From Anopheles merus (taxonomy: Eukaryota; Arthropoda; Insecta; Diptera; Culicidae): 64,000 nt of DNA. The stretch covers positions 22,664,972 through 22,728,971 of the forward strand of contig NC_054085.1 in assembly GCF_017562075.2 (NCBI RefSeq), in the 5' to 3' direction. This document shows, piece by piece, positions 62,824 through 64,000 of the stretch. The position numbers and the translations under genes were made by a program. The notes under the pieces are model-generated. The model did not search any database. It saw only the letters and a program-made list of their open reading frames with translations, and was not told where the DNA came from. The number at the start of each line of letters is the position of its first letter. Within the stretch, counting starts at the first letter, position 1.

Positions 62824-64000
62824 CTAATTTTCTTGCTGCTGCATATTTGGCTGCGCGTTATGTTTTTTCGAATGCAGCACCAGCTGCGATTTATAGCGAT
62901 AGGATTTTTCACACAGCGTGCACGAAAAAACGACACCCTTGTGGATGAGCTCGTGCGTTCGGCGTGCGTACGTGCTCTTGAAAGCCTTCGGGCAGTGCCG
63001 GCACAAAAACGGCTTCTCGTTGGAATGCACTCTACTATGGTCCTTCAGCCCTTTTCTGATGGGTGGAAGCAGCATTAGAAATCATTGGTTAGAAATCATG
63101 TACAGCTTATTAATTTCCCTTTCAAATAACTTACTTGTCCTGGCACACGAATCCACAAACCGGACAGGTACAGTTGCTCTCCTCATTGTGCTTGCGGTTC
63201 AGGTGGCCATTCAGTCCGCCACGGTGGCGAAATTTCTTCGAACATATTTTACATTCAAAATGCTCTCCCAGATTGTGTTTGGCGCGCTGAAACGGTGAGA
63301 GAAAAAAACGTTGTAAGATTTCCCTGTGCGAATGGAACAAAAAGCGCATTGATTTGCAACACAAACCATGTGAGCGTTGTACGAGTCGACGTAGCTAAAA
63401 CCGCGGTCACATTTTTCACACCTCCTTATCACCCGCTTGAAGTGTACATTTTGCACGTGCGTTTTTAAATTCGCCTTGCGGCTCGATACGAACGGGCACC
63501 GGTCGCACGCGTACTTCTGTTCCTTCGTGTGCGTTATCATGTGGTCCCGCAGATAGCTAACCAGCTTCCCGCACAGCGTACAAAGCTGCTGTTTGGGTCT
63601 GCTTCCTTTAGCACCCTTGGCAGTGCTTTCTTCAGCCGCCTTCGGTTCTTCCATCCACTCGTAATCACTCTCCTCTTCAGGACTTTGTTGCCCAATCTGC
63701 GGTTCGTCTGTGGCGTGCTGTTGTTGGCTAGGTTCGCTGAGTTCTACTACTCCCTGTAAGCATGCATTTGATTCGATTTCACACGCGCTGTCTTCCTCTA
63801 CCGTTGCTTCCTGCACCGGAGGCAACTCTGGCAAGAATGTTTCTTCACCGCTCTCTTGAGGGATGATTTCGACGTCGGCGTTCGTTTGTAGTACGATCTC
63901 TTCTATAATGTCATCAACATCATCCTTGGTGTCGTCAGCCGCATACAGCTCTACCAGCTCTTCATATTCTGGATCAATTTCTTCCACCAGATCAACTGGT
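62824..64000 (-). CDS. Gene F: ZAD-family C2H2 zinc-finger protein, 5' end outside window
   Basis: Visible coding exons: >64000-63367, 63286-63135 and 63055-62824, with introns of 80 and 79 bp and GT/AG ends (GTTTGT donor after exon 2). The frame is open to the right edge, so the ZAD half-exons lie beyond it and family membership is inferred from the identical exon plan and tandem position. The visible part starts with a very acidic linker (many Asp and Glu), then KGSRPKQQ, a basic patch, and seven fingers: the short finger QLCTLCGKLVSYLRDHMITH, YACDRC, RRCEKC (split between its two His by the intron), FECKIC, CTCPVC (split by the next intron), FLCRHC and FSCTLC. The tail is short and Gln-rich. 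Expected nuclear DNA-binding regulator. Confidence 0.88.

Overview
The window looks like nuclear DNA of a dipteran insect, most likely a mosquito and probably Anopheles. The grounds are six tandem genes with an N-terminal ZAD (zinc-finger-associated domain) and C2H2 zinc fingers, a family expanded in insects; compact 66-84 bp introns; and tRNA-derived SINEs with GAA-rich 3' ends. The species assignment is inference.

Left edge (1 to about 2,500, + strand): the last coding part of a transcription-factor-like gene, with an Ala-rich stretch, an acidic motif and an Arg-rich tail, followed by a long AT-rich 3' UTR. About 2.6-44 kb: a gene-poor region of roughly 41 kb where I could not support any protein-coding gene. 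It holds microsatellites (including a 434-bp TAAG array and a 203-bp CA array), scattered SINEs, a 537-bp MITE, a decayed non-LTR retrotransposon 3' end, one terminus of a hAT-type element, and alternating GC-balanced and AT-rich blocks that could be regulatory DNA of the flanking gene.

Right part (45,086-64,000, all - strand): six head-to-tail ZAD-C2H2 genes, called here E, A, B, C, D and F in increasing coordinate order (F runs off the right edge). All fully visible genes share one plan: a 138-bp first coding exon with the first half of the ZAD, an exon with the rest of the ZAD, an acidic linker and three fingers, a 152-bp exon, and a last exon with the final fingers. Introns cut the ZAD and two fingers at the same points and phases in every gene. 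A, B and C are very recent paralogues; B and C lie on a 4.7-kb direct duplication, and their second intron is enlarged from 84 bp to about 2.7 kb by a nest of repeats (a GATTCATGAATC foldback with a SINE core, a copia remnant, and a fragment that resembles a spectrin repeat). Gene E carries an internal duplication of a four-finger module. Between E and A lies a decayed copia element on the + strand, split by a SINE with a perfect 15-bp target-site duplication.

The ZAD proteins are expected to be nuclear DNA-binding factors that dimerise through the ZAD. Shared upstream motifs (a GTTTGTTTAC-like box plus TGTCAAA-type boxes) suggest the genes are expressed in a similar way. The cluster is a clear case of local gene birth by tandem duplication, patchwork sequence exchange and repeat insertion.
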